From contig CAZFAJ010000012.1 in the NCBI GenBank assembly GCA_964517005.1, positions 1 to 51,480 on the forward strand: 51,480 nucleotides of DNA, in the 5' to 3' direction. Of the stretch, positions 1 through 8,023 are shown piece after piece. The stretch comes from CAYVBJ01 sp964517005 (GTDB lineage Bacteria > Bacteroidota > Rhodothermia > Balneolales > Balneolaceae). The position numbers and the translations under genes were made by a program. Below the pieces are notes generated by a model, which worked only from the letters and a program-made list of their open reading frames with translations, was not told the origin of the DNA and made no database searches. Position 1 is the first letter of the stretch. Every line of letters begins with the position of its first letter.

Positions 1-2
1 TA

Positions 3-146
3 ATGGAATATCACCTGTGCTATTTTTTTATCCTTGCTTCGTACGAACGTTTTATTCAGGGTATTCTTAGAATCAAGAGGATAAAAAGAATAAATCAGGA
101 TTTAGACTTTGCAGATAAAGATATTTTACTCTCTTTTTTAAGATAA
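3..146 (+). CDS. Possible 3' end of an unidentified gene at the window edge
   Basis: An open frame runs from an ATG at base 3 to TAA at 144-146 and encodes 47 residues. It begins with a hydrophobic stretch and ends in a basic and acidic segment (ILRIKRIKRINQDL followed by DKDILLSFLR). Because the ATG lies at the very edge, this could equally be the C-terminus of a longer gene that starts outside the window. I do not recognise a family. Base composition is AT-rich like the surrounding intergenic DNA, so a chance open frame is quite possible. Confidence 0.2.
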   Translation: MEYHLCYFFILASYERFIQGILRIKRIKRINQDLDFADKDILLSFLR

Positions 147-299
147 TAAATTTATGGATTACTAAATAGTGTCTGTAAGAAAACTCCTTAATTTAGGGAC
201 AAATCCAAATTTTTTTCCGCGCCCTGCTGGCGGAAGAGGCGCACTCCGTTCAATCTTGGGCGGAGCCGCCTACTCGATTAGCGCTCAGTACCGTGAACT
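147..299. other. Intergenic stretch with GC-rich inverted repeats
   Basis: No gene is visible here. Around 218-272 the DNA becomes GC-rich inside an AT-rich surround and contains short inverted repeats: GCGCC...GGCGC at about 220-242, and GGCGGAGCCGCC at about 260-271. These could form hairpins downstream of the minus-strand toxin remnant, but no clear run of T follows in a position that would make a convincing terminator. Confidence 0.3.
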
Positions 300-594
300 C
301 TAAAGAGGAAAGTCTTTGGGATCTCTCCGGGTGTCCCAAATGTGGAGGATAATGATTGAGTCCTCCTCATCCAGGTAAAAGATTTGATAGTAATCTTTAA
401 TAAAAAACCGTTCTTCCCGATTTTCAAATTTTCTGCCGAGCGATGTAAAATTAGGAGAGGAGTTGAACAATCTCTTTAAACCTTTTATCTAAATTGGAAG
501 GATACTCCTTACTTCCAAGACGCTGGTACCAATAATCGAGAATTTGAATACGATCGGCTACGGCCTCTCTTGACCATATTATTCGTTTAGCCAT
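300..594 (-). pseudogene. ParE/RelE-type toxin, broken by a one-base frameshift
   Basis: Starting at ATG 594, one frame reads MAKRIIWSREAVADRIQIL and continues to a TAA after the residues EIVQLLS. The next frame, beginning one base later, continues the same kind of protein: PNFTSLGRKFENREERFF, then YYQIFYLDEEDSIIILHIW and DTRRDPKDF, ending at TAG (300-302). Joined, the two frames give about 98 residues with the usual shape of plasmid-stabilisation (ParE/RelE) toxins, including the conserved C-terminal WDTRRDP box. The total of 295 bases is one more than a multiple of three, consistent with a single extra base. The ATG overlaps the antitoxin stop by 16 bases, the normal operon arrangement of such modules. 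It is either a real inactivating mutation or a sequencing error. Confidence 0.75.
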
Positions 595-821
595 TTAGTC
601 ACTAATTCATCTGCCTGCTCATTGGTAAGATAGTTTCCCTTGGCAATACTCGCTTTTGCCTTATCTAATCGTTGTTTCTGGTACTCATTCAACTCAATGT
701 TATCTATTGGAGTATATTTACGATCCAGGATGCTTTTCGCTACACGAAGCAGCTCTTCATCATCAATATTCTCGATGCTTTCGTGGAGAAGACTTTTTAA
801 CTCTTTTGTGTCTGTAGCCAT
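579..821 (-). CDS. Antitoxin of a type II toxin-antitoxin module
   Basis: This 80-residue acidic protein has an N-terminal helical region (KELKSLLHESIENIDDEELL) and a C-terminal tail rich in Lys, Asp and Glu. That profile is typical of short antitoxins paired with ParE/RelE toxins in Bacteroidota. It would bind and neutralise the toxin and probably repress the operon. The reading frame is intact from ATG 821 to TAA 579, while the following toxin, which overlaps it by 16 bases, is frameshifted. The antitoxin may therefore be an orphan now. The identification rests on size, composition and operon arrangement; the DNA-binding fold is not obvious. Confidence 0.75.
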   Translation of the reverse strand: MATDTKELKSLLHESIENIDDEELLRVAKSILDRKYTPIDNIELNEYQKQRLDKAKASIAKGNYLTNEQADELVTKWLNE

Positions 822-1043
822 GTCCGAGAGTGTTTGCTTTCTGATTTACTTTATTATAACTAATTCAGTGCAAATTTGTATTCCTTTTTATAACTGAAAA
901 AGAAAATTTTTTGAGCGTTAACGGCCCATCGCATAACGGGTGCGGGGATTACCAAGTTAATAAATGGTTAAATTTATAAATTAAGCAGCAACAAAAATCA
1001 AAGCAGCTTCCGCGTCCCCAGTTGAACCGCTGGTGTGTGCCCT

Positions 1044-1364
1044 TCATAGGCGGCTTTGCTCACCTTCCGGTTTCAGCACGGCTTCTCGCTTTTTCATGAG
1101 TGTTCGCCCCCAGGTATCGGGCATAGAGTCCAGAAAGATTCCAAAGTTGGGTTTGTGATCCGGAGAGTACTGGGGGTCGGTAAATCATTGAAGATCAATA
1201 TCTAACTGTAGCTGAGACTGTGTATCGAGCCATTCCTTGTCGTAAGAAAAACTCCAGGCTAAATGCCCGCGGGCTTCTTGTGCTGAAAGGATTCCCATCT
1301 TGATTGGATCCGGCATTCCTTGCCAGTGAGCATATACGATAATGTCTGTCTTTTTTGGAGCCAT
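1044..1364 (-). pseudogene. Remnant of a HipA-family kinase toxin (N-terminal part)
   Basis: From ATG 1364 the frame reads MAPKKTDIIVYAHWQGM, then DPIKMGILSAQEARG, then a TGA at 1185-1187. It resumes in the same frame with PQYSPDHKPNFGIFLDSMPD and TWGRTLMKKREA before stopping at 1044. This is the N-terminal subdomain of HipA-like Ser/Thr kinases, where the segment FGIFLDSxPDxWGRxLMxRRE is characteristic. Intact HipA proteins are about 400 residues, and the kinase core is missing here. The ATG lies 3 bases after the stop of an upstream HipB-like remnant, the usual hipBA order. The gene is both nonsense-mutated and truncated, so no active toxin is expected. Confidence 0.75.
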
Positions 1365-1367
1365 ATC

Positions 1368-1537
1368 TACAGATCCATGTCTTGCAGTTTCCGGCCAAAC
1401 TCATCATCGGCCGCCAGTTTCAGGAAGTCTTCGTGTAAGTTGAGTGAAACAGGTAAGGCATCAGACCTATTGATGAGCCGATTACAAGGTCCAAAGAGAG
1501 TAAAGATCCTGCACTGTTTAATTAGTAAAACACTGCT
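1368..1537 (-). pseudogene. Remnant of the HipB-like partner of the HipA remnant
   Basis: An open frame without a start codon ends at TAG 1368-1370, just before the HipA remnant. Its last part (RSDALPVSLNLHEDF, then LKLAADDEFGRKLQDMDL) resembles the C-terminal tail of the helix-turn-helix regulators that precede hipA in Bacteroidota. The preceding residues include IFTLFG, which is also compatible with that family. The N-terminal helix-turn-helix is gone: the sequence runs into a TGA at 1538-1540 and then the UDG-like gene begins. The call depends strongly on the neighbouring HipA remnant. Confidence 0.5.
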
Positions 1538-1568
1538 TCAAATAGAATTTTCACACAAGTATTATAGT

Positions 1569-2279
1569 TTAACCGGCGGTCCTCTCTTCCACCAGCTTTG
1601 CCACCTGCCGTCTGAATTTGGCCGCCCCGCCGTTGGCCGGGTGACGGACGCCTGTAAAATCAACTTCCAGGGTTCTGAGGCTCTCCTCGCATTTGCGGCC
1701 AACCGCCACCAGTTTGGTTCCGGGGAAAAGCTTCAGAAATGACTTGAGGTGGTGCAATCCCCGATCCAATTCATGTTTCAGCGGCGTCCGGTTACTCAGC
1801 AAACCCTTTTCCGGGTGATAGGGATGCCACGGCACAGCATTCCACAAAACCACGTCATAGGGATCGATTCCGAGATCAATCAGTGCCCCCCACATTATCG
1901 TTGCCGTCGGCTCACTCATTCCCTTTTCATTTACGGCTGGCTTACTGGTTCTTGCCGGGATTATGCTTGTAAACACGTGCAACGACTTGATCCCGTATTT
2001 GGGTTGCTGATATCCAAGTAAAATACGTTCGGAGGTCATCGCAATACCCGAAAAATGGCCGCCCTGGTACCCGAGAGCTTCAGCAATAAACAGGTACTTT
2101 GCACGGCCGGTTCTTTCGGTCAGATAGGCCTCAAACTGTGACCTCCTTCTTTGGGGTGCATCCGGTGAGATGTCATTTTCAGGATCACTGTCAAACCATG
2201 GATTAAACAGATTTTCTGCCGGCGTTTCCTGAAGATTTTTGATAAAGCCTTTTACAGAAGCAGAAGAGTTATTCAACAA
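1569..2279 (-). CDS. Uracil-DNA-glycosylase-superfamily protein
   Basis: This 236-residue protein has the architecture of the UDG-like fold. An N-terminal loop (LFIAEALGYQGGHFSGIAM, residues 63-81) sits at the position of the catalytic or base-binding motif. A central segment VLWNAVPWHPY (144-154) follows. A C-terminal loop VRHPANGGAAKF (211-222) carries a His-Pro pair like the HP(S/H)P motif that inserts into DNA. The expected role is excision of uracil or another damaged base, or binding of such DNA. It lies 24 bases downstream of recQ on the same strand, suggesting a small repair operon. The exact UDG family is unclear: the canonical GxDPG or GEAPG motif is replaced by AEALG, so substrate and activity are uncertain. 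Confidence 0.8.
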   Translation of the reverse strand: MLNNSSASVKGFIKNLQETPAENLFNPWFDSDPENDISPDAPQRRRSQFEAYLTERTGRAKYLFIAEALGYQGGHFSGIAMTSERILLGYQQPKYGIKSLHVFTSIIPARTSKPAVNEKGMSEPTATIMWGALIDLGIDPYDVVLWNAVPWHPYHPEKGLLSNRTPLKHELDRGLHHLKSFLKLFPGTKLVAVGRKCEESLRTLEVDFTGVRHPANGGAAKFRRQVAKLVEERTAG

Positions 2280-2303
2280 TTTTCACTGTTTATTTTTAAA
2301 TTT

Positions 2304-4472
2304 TCAATTGTTCGCCAGATAGTAAAGCTGCATCACACGCAGTTCATTATAATCCACACTTTTATCCAGGTCTTCGTAAACAGGTTTTAACATATCTGCA
2401 CCTGTTTTTTTCATTGACTTCATCACCTCATCGATTTTCCTGTCAGAAAGTGATGAAACCTGAAGGATACCTTCAGTTTCAAGCTCATTGCCTTCATCAA
2501 GGTATTTTTTCAAGTGTGTCAGGATAGTGGAAACTTTAACACCATGCTCTTCTGCCAGGTGTTCTATCGATTTCCCTTCGTTAAAATCCCGCCCGATACG
2601 ATGGTGCTTTTTATTTGAAGAGGTTTTTTTGATTCTCTTGCTGATTCCTTTTTTCCTCTCTTTCAGGTTTTTTTCACTGCAGTACTGTTTTATGAGCGGC
2701 AAAAACTGGCCTCCATACCGTTTCAGTTTCACACTTCCCACCCCATAGAGCTGAGCCAGGCTCTCATCGGAATGCGGATAGTAATAGGACATCTCCATCA
2801 AAGTGGTATCGGGAAAAATAGCATACGGGGGAATCTCTTTTCCATCTGCAATTGATTTTCTTTTTTTCCTGAGTATTTCAAACAGATTTTCGTCGTACCT
2901 GTTTTCCACTTCATTTGTGGTTCTGGATGCCGCTTTCCCGGTTGAAGTTTGTGTGCGGTCGAGCAGGCCATGTACACTCTCTTCTCCTTCAAGGACTTTT
3001 TTTGCATTCCCATTGGGAATCAGGCTTCCATACTTATCATCTTTTTTCAGCAGTCCTTTTCTGATCAGAAGCCTCGACAGCTGAATCCACTGATCTTTGC
3101 TCCACTCTTTACCAATGTCATAAGTTGATATTTTATCGTGGCCGTTGGATAAAACTTTTTTGGCTTTTGAACCGCGCAGTACATCTGCAATGTAATGGGC
3201 TCCGTAAAGCTCACCGGTCCGGATCACACAGGAAATAAATTTCTGCGCCTGAACTGTCAGATCTTCTTTATCGTCATCAACCCGCAGGCAGTTATCACAC
3301 ATTCCGCAATTCTCTTTACCGTATGTCTCCCCGAAATAGCTCATCAGCGGTTTGCGCCGGCACTCATCGGTTTCCAGGAAGTTGATCAGGGCTTCAAGAT
3401 GATTCTCTGCAACCTCTTTTTCCTGGCCCTCTTTCTGATTAATGAAATATTGAATTTTTCGTTTGTCTCCGTAACTGTACAAAAGCAGGCAGTCGGACCT
3501 GAGTCCATCACGTCCGGCGCGGCCAATCTGCTGGTAGTAAGATTCGATATTCTGAGGCATATCGTGATGGATGATAAACCGGACATTCGGCTTGTTAATG
3601 CCCATCCCAAAAGCTATTGTCGCCACAATAATTGAGATATCATCTTTAATAAACGCTTCCTGGTTACGCGAACGCTGCTGTTCCGGTAATCCTGCGTGAT
3701 AGGGCCTGACTGAATGTCCTTCTCTTTTCAGATCATCATAAAGCTCTTCGACCTGGCGCCTTGAAAAACAGTAGATGATACCGGACTGGTTTTGCCGTGT
3801 ATAGAGAAAGTCGAGTACCTGGTCGAGCGGATTCTCCTTGTCAACAATCTTCAGGTTTAAATTTTTCCGGTCAAAGCTGGCGACAAACTGGCCCGACTCC
3901 CTCATTTCGAGCGTATTGCGAATATCGTCCCGAACCCTCGGTGTTGCCGTTGCCGTCAGGGCAAGACAGACAGAGTCCGGGAAATCCTTTCTTACCTCTG
4001 CAAGCTGCCGGTAATCGGGCCTGAAATCGTGGCCCCACTCTGAAATACAGTGTGCTTCATCAATTGTGAAAAGACTGACCTTTAGTCCGGATAGCAGCTC
4101 TTTAGTCCGCGGCATCAGGAGTGTTTCGGGTGCTACATAGAGCATTTTCACACTCCCGTTTTTCAGCCTGGCAATGTTGGATGAATACTCTTCCGGTGAA
4201 AGCGAGCTGTTTAAAAAAACCGCCGGCACATCAAATTCCCATAGCTGTTCAACCTGGTCCTTCATCAGTGAGATGAGCGGGGATACAACGATCGTCAGGC
4301 CATCAAAAATCAGTGCGGGAATCTGGTAACAGATAGATTTACCCCCCCCTGTTGGCATGATGACCAGGGTATCTTTTTTCTTCAGTACATTATCGATTAC
4401 ATCTTCCTGCAGCGGACGGAATTTTTCATACCCGAACGTCTCTTTAAGAATAGATTTAGCTTGTGTTATCAT
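2304..4472 (-). CDS. recQ: ATP-dependent DNA helicase RecQ
   Basis: This 722-residue superfamily 2 helicase unwinds DNA 3' to 5' in recombination and replication-fork repair. Walker A is PTGGGKS (residues 40-46) and motif II is DEAH (138-141), followed by the RecQ-specific aromatic-rich loop CISEWGHDFRPDY. Motif VI (QQIGRAGRDG) is clear. A zinc-binding domain follows, with Cys in CRRKP and CGMCDNC. Next come a winged-helix region and an HRDC domain starting at LFEILRKKRKSIADG. The last ~110 residues add a helix-turn-helix segment (SIEHLAEEHGVKVSTILTHL), as in many Bacteroidota and Firmicutes RecQ proteins. Length is normal for this long form. It is the first gene of a probable recQ-UDG transcription unit. 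Confidence 0.97.
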   Translation of the reverse strand: MITQAKSILKETFGYEKFRPLQEDVIDNVLKKKDTLVIMPTGGGKSICYQIPALIFDGLTIVVSPLISLMKDQVEQLWEFDVPAVFLNSSLSPEEYSSNIARLKNGSVKMLYVAPETLLMPRTKELLSGLKVSLFTIDEAHCISEWGHDFRPDYRQLAEVRKDFPDSVCLALTATATPRVRDDIRNTLEMRESGQFVASFDRKNLNLKIVDKENPLDQVLDFLYTRQNQSGIIYCFSRRQVEELYDDLKREGHSVRPYHAGLPEQQRSRNQEAFIKDDISIIVATIAFGMGINKPNVRFIIHHDMPQNIESYYQQIGRAGRDGLRSDCLLLYSYGDKRKIQYFINQKEGQEKEVAENHLEALINFLETDECRRKPLMSYFGETYGKENCGMCDNCLRVDDDKEDLTVQAQKFISCVIRTGELYGAHYIADVLRGSKAKKVLSNGHDKISTYDIGKEWSKDQWIQLSRLLIRKGLLKKDDKYGSLIPNGNAKKVLEGEESVHGLLDRTQTSTGKAASRTTNEVENRYDENLFEILRKKRKSIADGKEIPPYAIFPDTTLMEMSYYYPHSDESLAQLYGVGSVKLKRYGGQFLPLIKQYCSEKNLKERKKGISKRIKKTSSNKKHHRIGRDFNEGKSIEHLAEEHGVKVSTILTHLKKYLDEGNELETEGILQVSSLSDRKIDEVMKSMKKTGADMLKPVYEDLDKSVDYNELRVMQLYYLANN

Positions 4473-4955
4473 TTTTTGAAATGTCTTTGTGATTTTCAGA
4501 CTCTATTACGAACGGATAGAGCAGTTGTTATTCTGAGGTCGGATTGCATTTATTTAAAAAAACAAATCCTGCATGTATGATAGAATTTTTTATGAATCCT
4601 TACAGTAAAATTATAAATATTACTATTTAAAATACTTATTCTTTTATCCGGTCACCAACAGGAATCTGGCGGCGTATTAACAGGCCCGCAACTGCCAAAA
4701 AATTTGGCCCGAGACACCTGTCTTAAATTGTGATTTAAGCTATACGGAATCCTGAATGGATATAACAACCCAGCCGCAATTGTTCAACCCTTTCTGTATG
4801 GATAGATCCAGAATGTTTAAACCGCGGTGGGCGCAGGGAGTCGCGGAGGATTTTCTTTATGAATACTTTTCGCAATCAAAATCTCAGCTTTCTCCGCTCC
4901 TTTGCGTTAAACCCAAAACAAAAATCCTGCCAAAGGCTGTTAGCACTCGCCTGGT
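4473..4955. other. Gene-poor region upstream of recQ
   Basis: No convincing gene is seen on either strand. It must contain the recQ promoter near 4473-4560. At about 4820-4850 there is a distinctive GC-rich run (CCGCGGTGGGCGCAGGGAGT followed by CGCGGAGG). Read on the minus strand it repeats a CTCYGCG-like unit, a pattern often seen next to GxxExxY or four-helix-bundle protein genes. No such gene is left here. Short open frames over this stretch look accidental. Confidence 0.4.
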
Positions 4956-5126
4956 TTAGTGTTGCCTTGGTATCAGGTAAAACTCCTGCTGCCTTCCGTC
5001 AATATAATCCACACTCTCCCCATCAAAAAAAGCATCCTCTTCAAGCATAATCCGGATATTGCGATCCCACTATTCAATGTAGAATTCTGCATTCAGTTCA
5101 ATAGAGTGTGCAGTTGTCCATCCCTA
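4956..5126 (-). pseudogene. Broken 3' fragment of an unidentified gene
   Basis: On the minus strand a coding-like segment reads AHSIELNAEFYIE, then TAG (5070-5072), then in the same frame WDRNIRIMLEEDAFFDGESV and DYIDGRQQEFYLIPRQH, ending at TAA 4956-4958. The composition is protein-like: balanced charged residues, few rare residues, and a terminal stop. The rest of the DNA around it is not coding. No start codon remains upstream. I do not recognise the family. It appears to be the tail of a decayed gene left between recQ and ilvE. Confidence 0.4.
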
Positions 5127-5339
5127 ACATAGCTTGACCACTAACAACGAACAACTAACAACAAACCAGGTACAAATCTGATATGAATCGACAATATCGC
5201 GGCTTAACTGTTTACGACAAGTCAGGAGTTCTGATACTTTCATTGAACAAAGATTTTGAATTGTTTACATAAACCGGCAAATATTTTGTAGAAAACGCCC
5301 TATCTTCCCACTCATAAATTAAAGCTGAATTCAATTGCA

Positions 5340-6410
5340 ATGAATATAAAAAAAAGAATCGCAGATAAAAGCAGAATTTCAGAAATTGACTTCGATAATC
5401 TTGAGTTTGGGCGTCAGTTTTCAGATCACATGGTTGAAATGTCTTGGGAAAACGGTTCCTGGTCGCAGCCGGAGATCAAACCATATGGGCCAATCTCATT
5501 TACACCGGCTTTAAATGCCCTTCACTACGGCCAGGCAGGTTTTGAGGGCATGAAAGCTTTCTATTATGATGACAACACCATTCACCTGTTTCGTCCCGAA
5601 GATCATCAGCGCCGGTTTGAAAACACATGCAAAAGATTGTGCATCCCGCCGGTTGATATGAATTCGTTTATGACATCACTTGAAGAGCTGATCAAAATTG
5701 ATTCAAAGTGGGTTCCCCGTAAAAGAGGCCATGCGCTTTACATCCGGCCGTTTGCTTTTTCATCTGACGAATATATAGCAGCACGAGTATCCAGTAAGTA
5801 TAAGTTTTTTATTATTACAAGTCCTGTTGCAGCTTACTACAAGGAGGGATTTAACCCGGTTAAACTGACTACCACATTTAACTATGTGCGTGCCGTGAAA
5901 GGCGGAACCGGGGCAGTAAAAGCTGCCGGCAATTACGGCTCAAGCTATTATCCAGCTAAAAAAGCGCAGGAAGAGGGTTATACCCAGGTTCTCTGGCTGG
6001 ATGCCAAAGAGCAAACGTACATTGAAGAAGTGGGGACGATGAATATTTTCTTTCTGATAGACGGTACTCTTATCACTCCGCCTCTTGGCGGAACCATTCT
6101 CCCTGGAATTACGAGAAAATCCGTTATTGCACTTGCAAAATCCTGGGATGTGCCGGTTGAAGAACGCAGGATATCGATAGATGAAGTTTTTGAAGCAGAT
6201 GAAGACGGTTCCCTTGAGGAAATCTTTGGTGCGGGAACGGCTGCCGTCATTTCACCGGTGGGCCTGATCAATCACAGGGAGAAACAGATTAAAATCGCGG
6301 ATGAGAAAATCGGCCCGTTTGCCAAAAAGATGTACGATGCAATTACCGGCATTCAATATGGCGAGATTGATGATCCGTTTGGATGGGCTCACAAAGTTAA
6401 AACCTCCTGA
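5340..6410 (+). CDS. ilvE: Branched-chain amino-acid aminotransferase
   Basis: This 356-residue class IV PLP enzyme transfers amino groups between glutamate and the keto acids of Val, Leu and Ile in the cytoplasm. The length and motifs match the long (BCAT2/eukaryote-like) type: ALHYGQAGFEGMKAF near residues 59-73, YIRPFAFSSDEY (134-145), and the PLP-lysine region VKAAGNYGSSYYPAKKA, where K194 is the likely Schiff-base lysine. The Glu-rich TYIEEVGTMNIFF segment and the late GTAAVISPVG loop bind PLP phosphate and substrate. It is monocistronic: the next gene is convergent and ends 1 base after this stop. A Shine-Dalgarno sequence is not evident before ATG 5340, which is common in this lineage. 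Confidence 0.95.
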   Translation: MNIKKRIADKSRISEIDFDNLEFGRQFSDHMVEMSWENGSWSQPEIKPYGPISFTPALNALHYGQAGFEGMKAFYYDDNTIHLFRPEDHQRRFENTCKRLCIPPVDMNSFMTSLEELIKIDSKWVPRKRGHALYIRPFAFSSDEYIAARVSSKYKFFIITSPVAAYYKEGFNPVKLTTTFNYVRAVKGGTGAVKAAGNYGSSYYPAKKAQEEGYTQVLWLDAKEQTYIEEVGTMNIFFLIDGTLITPPLGGTILPGITRKSVIALAKSWDVPVEERRISIDEVFEADEDGSLEEIFGAGTAAVISPVGLINHREKQIKIADEKIGPFAKKMYDAITGIQYGEIDDPFGWAHKVKTS

Positions 6411-6411
6411 T

Positions 6412-6732
6412 CTACCCGGAATTACTCATCTTCATAAATCCGGACGGACTTTCTTCCAGCAAATATTTAACACCCATTTTATGAACAATGAACAGGACCG
6501 CGGCAAACAACAGGTAAGAAGCACAGTGTATAAACCCCCGGAAGCTCATTAGCAGATATTCAGGATCATGTAAAGAGGGGAGGATTTCAGCATCAGCTCC
6601 GTTGAAAATCAAAGCTGTGATAAAAGGCGATCCAAACAGAATAATAGTCACTGCGAAAAAAGTCCAATATCCGGCGCGGATTAATATTAATACGAATCGT
6701 GTCAGTCTTTTGTCGCTGTTTCCATTGTCCAT
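6412..6732 (-). CDS. Small membrane protein of unknown function
   Basis: This 106-residue protein has at least two hydrophobic segments, about residues 12-42 (LILIRAGYWTFFAVTIILFG) and 66-88 (IHCASYLLFAAVLFIVHKMG). It looks like a small inner-membrane protein. No family was recognised. It starts 67 bases after the preceding phosphoesterase gene on the same strand and ends one base from the stop of ilvE, so it is probably the last cistron of that minus-strand run. The tidy spacing and conventional start support it being real; the function is unknown. Confidence 0.6.
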   Translation of the reverse strand: MDNGNSDKRLTRFVLILIRAGYWTFFAVTIILFGSPFITALIFNGADAEILPSLHDPEYLLMSFRGFIHCASYLLFAAVLFIVHKMGVKYLLEESPSGFMKMSNSG

Positions 6733-6799
6733 GATTTTGCATCAAAACCGGTTTGTTTAGGATTACCACTGTTCTTTCAATAAAACCCTCTTAAAGAAC

Positions 6800-7984
6800 T
6801 TATTCAACCCTGATTAGTGATATTTCAGCCGGAGCTCCGTATCGCAGGGGCGCAAGAGTGTAGCCGAGCCCGCTGTTTACATTCAGCAGCAGCTCTTCAA
6901 ACCACTTTTTACCTTTCACGTATTCTGTTTCCAGCAGGACAGGGGTGAGCGGATAGAAGAACACAGGAATCCGTATCTGCCCTCCATGCGTATGGCCGCC
7001 AAGCACAAGTTGAAATTCGTGTTCTTCTGCAAGTTCAATAATCCGCGTGCTTGCCTGGTGTCCAAAGGCAATTTTAAAATCATCACTGTTCTCAGATTCA
7101 AACAGTTCCTGCAGCTCACTCGATATCAATTTTTTACTGTAAAGTTCAGTAATGCCCGTCAGCCTCACTTTTTTGCTGTTATGAGTAAACCGCTCAATTT
7201 GATTTCTCAAAACGATTACACCCCGCGCTGTTAAGGCATCTGTAATCACCTGTTCCCCCTGCCAGTAATCGTGATCACCCATAACCGCATACGTTCCATA
7301 AGTCGCTTCAATACTTCCAAGGGCATCTGCCCCTTCTTCGATGTGATCATCCCCGGCGGTAATCAGGTCACCTGTAAAAAGGACAAGATCGGGTTGCAGC
7401 GAATTTACTTTTTCTATATATCGTTTTGTTTTGACAGGTGTAGTAAAGCGGTCTGCGTGCAGGTCCGATATGTGTACAATTTTTAACGGTTTAAAATCGC
7501 CGTCAAGATATTCTGCGGCCGGGTATGTTATCTCTTTTACTTTGATCTGAGTTGAATGCAGCATGGTTTTAAATCCCGTATATGCAAACATGAGAATCGT
7601 TACTCCAATCATGATCCAGCCTAAGAGGATATCGAGCTGAGGCGGATTAATTTTAAATCCGTATTTAAGTGACGCACTCAGGATATCCAGGAAAATTGTC
7701 CAGCTGACCATAACTGCACTGAATATAAACCCGTACCAAAACAGGTAAATTAAAATTTTGGGATAATCATCCGGTGTAAAAGATCCGGTCATAAAATATT
7801 GAATCAGGCCTGCTGCCGGATACGCAATAAACAAAAGTCCCAAGATTATCAATATTCCCTTATAGACAGCCGGATTTTGCAGAAAGGTCATTTTGATCGA
7901 CCAGAAAAGCCTCGAACCTGTGTAAAGCATGAATACAATCAGCAGGCCGGCTACGATCAATGTCATTTTGAGTGTCCAGGGCAT
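6800..7984 (-). CDS. Membrane-anchored metallophosphoesterase (YkuE/YaeI-like)
   Basis: This 394-residue protein has four or five hydrophobic segments in the first ~140 residues, then a calcineurin-like phosphoesterase domain. The metal-binding motifs appear in order: VHISDLHADRF, LVLFTGDLITAG, VMGDHDYW (usually GNHD; here GDHD), FGHQ, and LGGHTHGGQIRIP. A two-metal site for phosphate ester hydrolysis is therefore largely intact, and the GDHD substitution is the one oddity. Family members (YkuE, YaeI) act on lipid or lipid-linked phosphate at the membrane, which fits the N-terminal membrane region. It follows the 5'-nucleotidase pair by 39 bases on the same strand, making a run of phosphohydrolases. 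Confidence 0.92.
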   Translation of the reverse strand: MPWTLKMTLIVAGLLIVFMLYTGSRLFWSIKMTFLQNPAVYKGILIILGLLFIAYPAAGLIQYFMTGSFTPDDYPKILIYLFWYGFIFSAVMVSWTIFLDILSASLKYGFKINPPQLDILLGWIMIGVTILMFAYTGFKTMLHSTQIKVKEITYPAAEYLDGDFKPLKIVHISDLHADRFTTPVKTKRYIEKVNSLQPDLVLFTGDLITAGDDHIEEGADALGSIEATYGTYAVMGDHDYWQGEQVITDALTARGVIVLRNQIERFTHNSKKVRLTGITELYSKKLISSELQELFESENSDDFKIAFGHQASTRIIELAEEHEFQLVLGGHTHGGQIRIPVFFYPLTPVLLETEYVKGKKWFEELLLNVNSGLGYTLAPLRYGAPAEISLIRVE

Positions 7985-8023
7985 ATAAAAAATTCGTTAG
8001 ATTATTCTTTTATGAATCGCAAA

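Noticed and set aside
905..960. A possible integron attC-like site (GCATAAC-type box near a GTTAACG box)
   Set aside because: The boxes do not fit the RYYYAAC/GTTRRRY consensus, and I could not find the matching second half with the pairing expected for attC.
1320..1742. Plus-strand open frame of 140 codons
   Set aside because: It runs antisense to the UDG-like gene and through the HipB remnant, and its translation has no domain-like organisation.
4756..5050. Two plus-strand open frames upstream of ilvE
   Set aside because: They cover the GC-rich run and lie antisense to the broken minus-strand fragment; they show no start signal or family resemblance.
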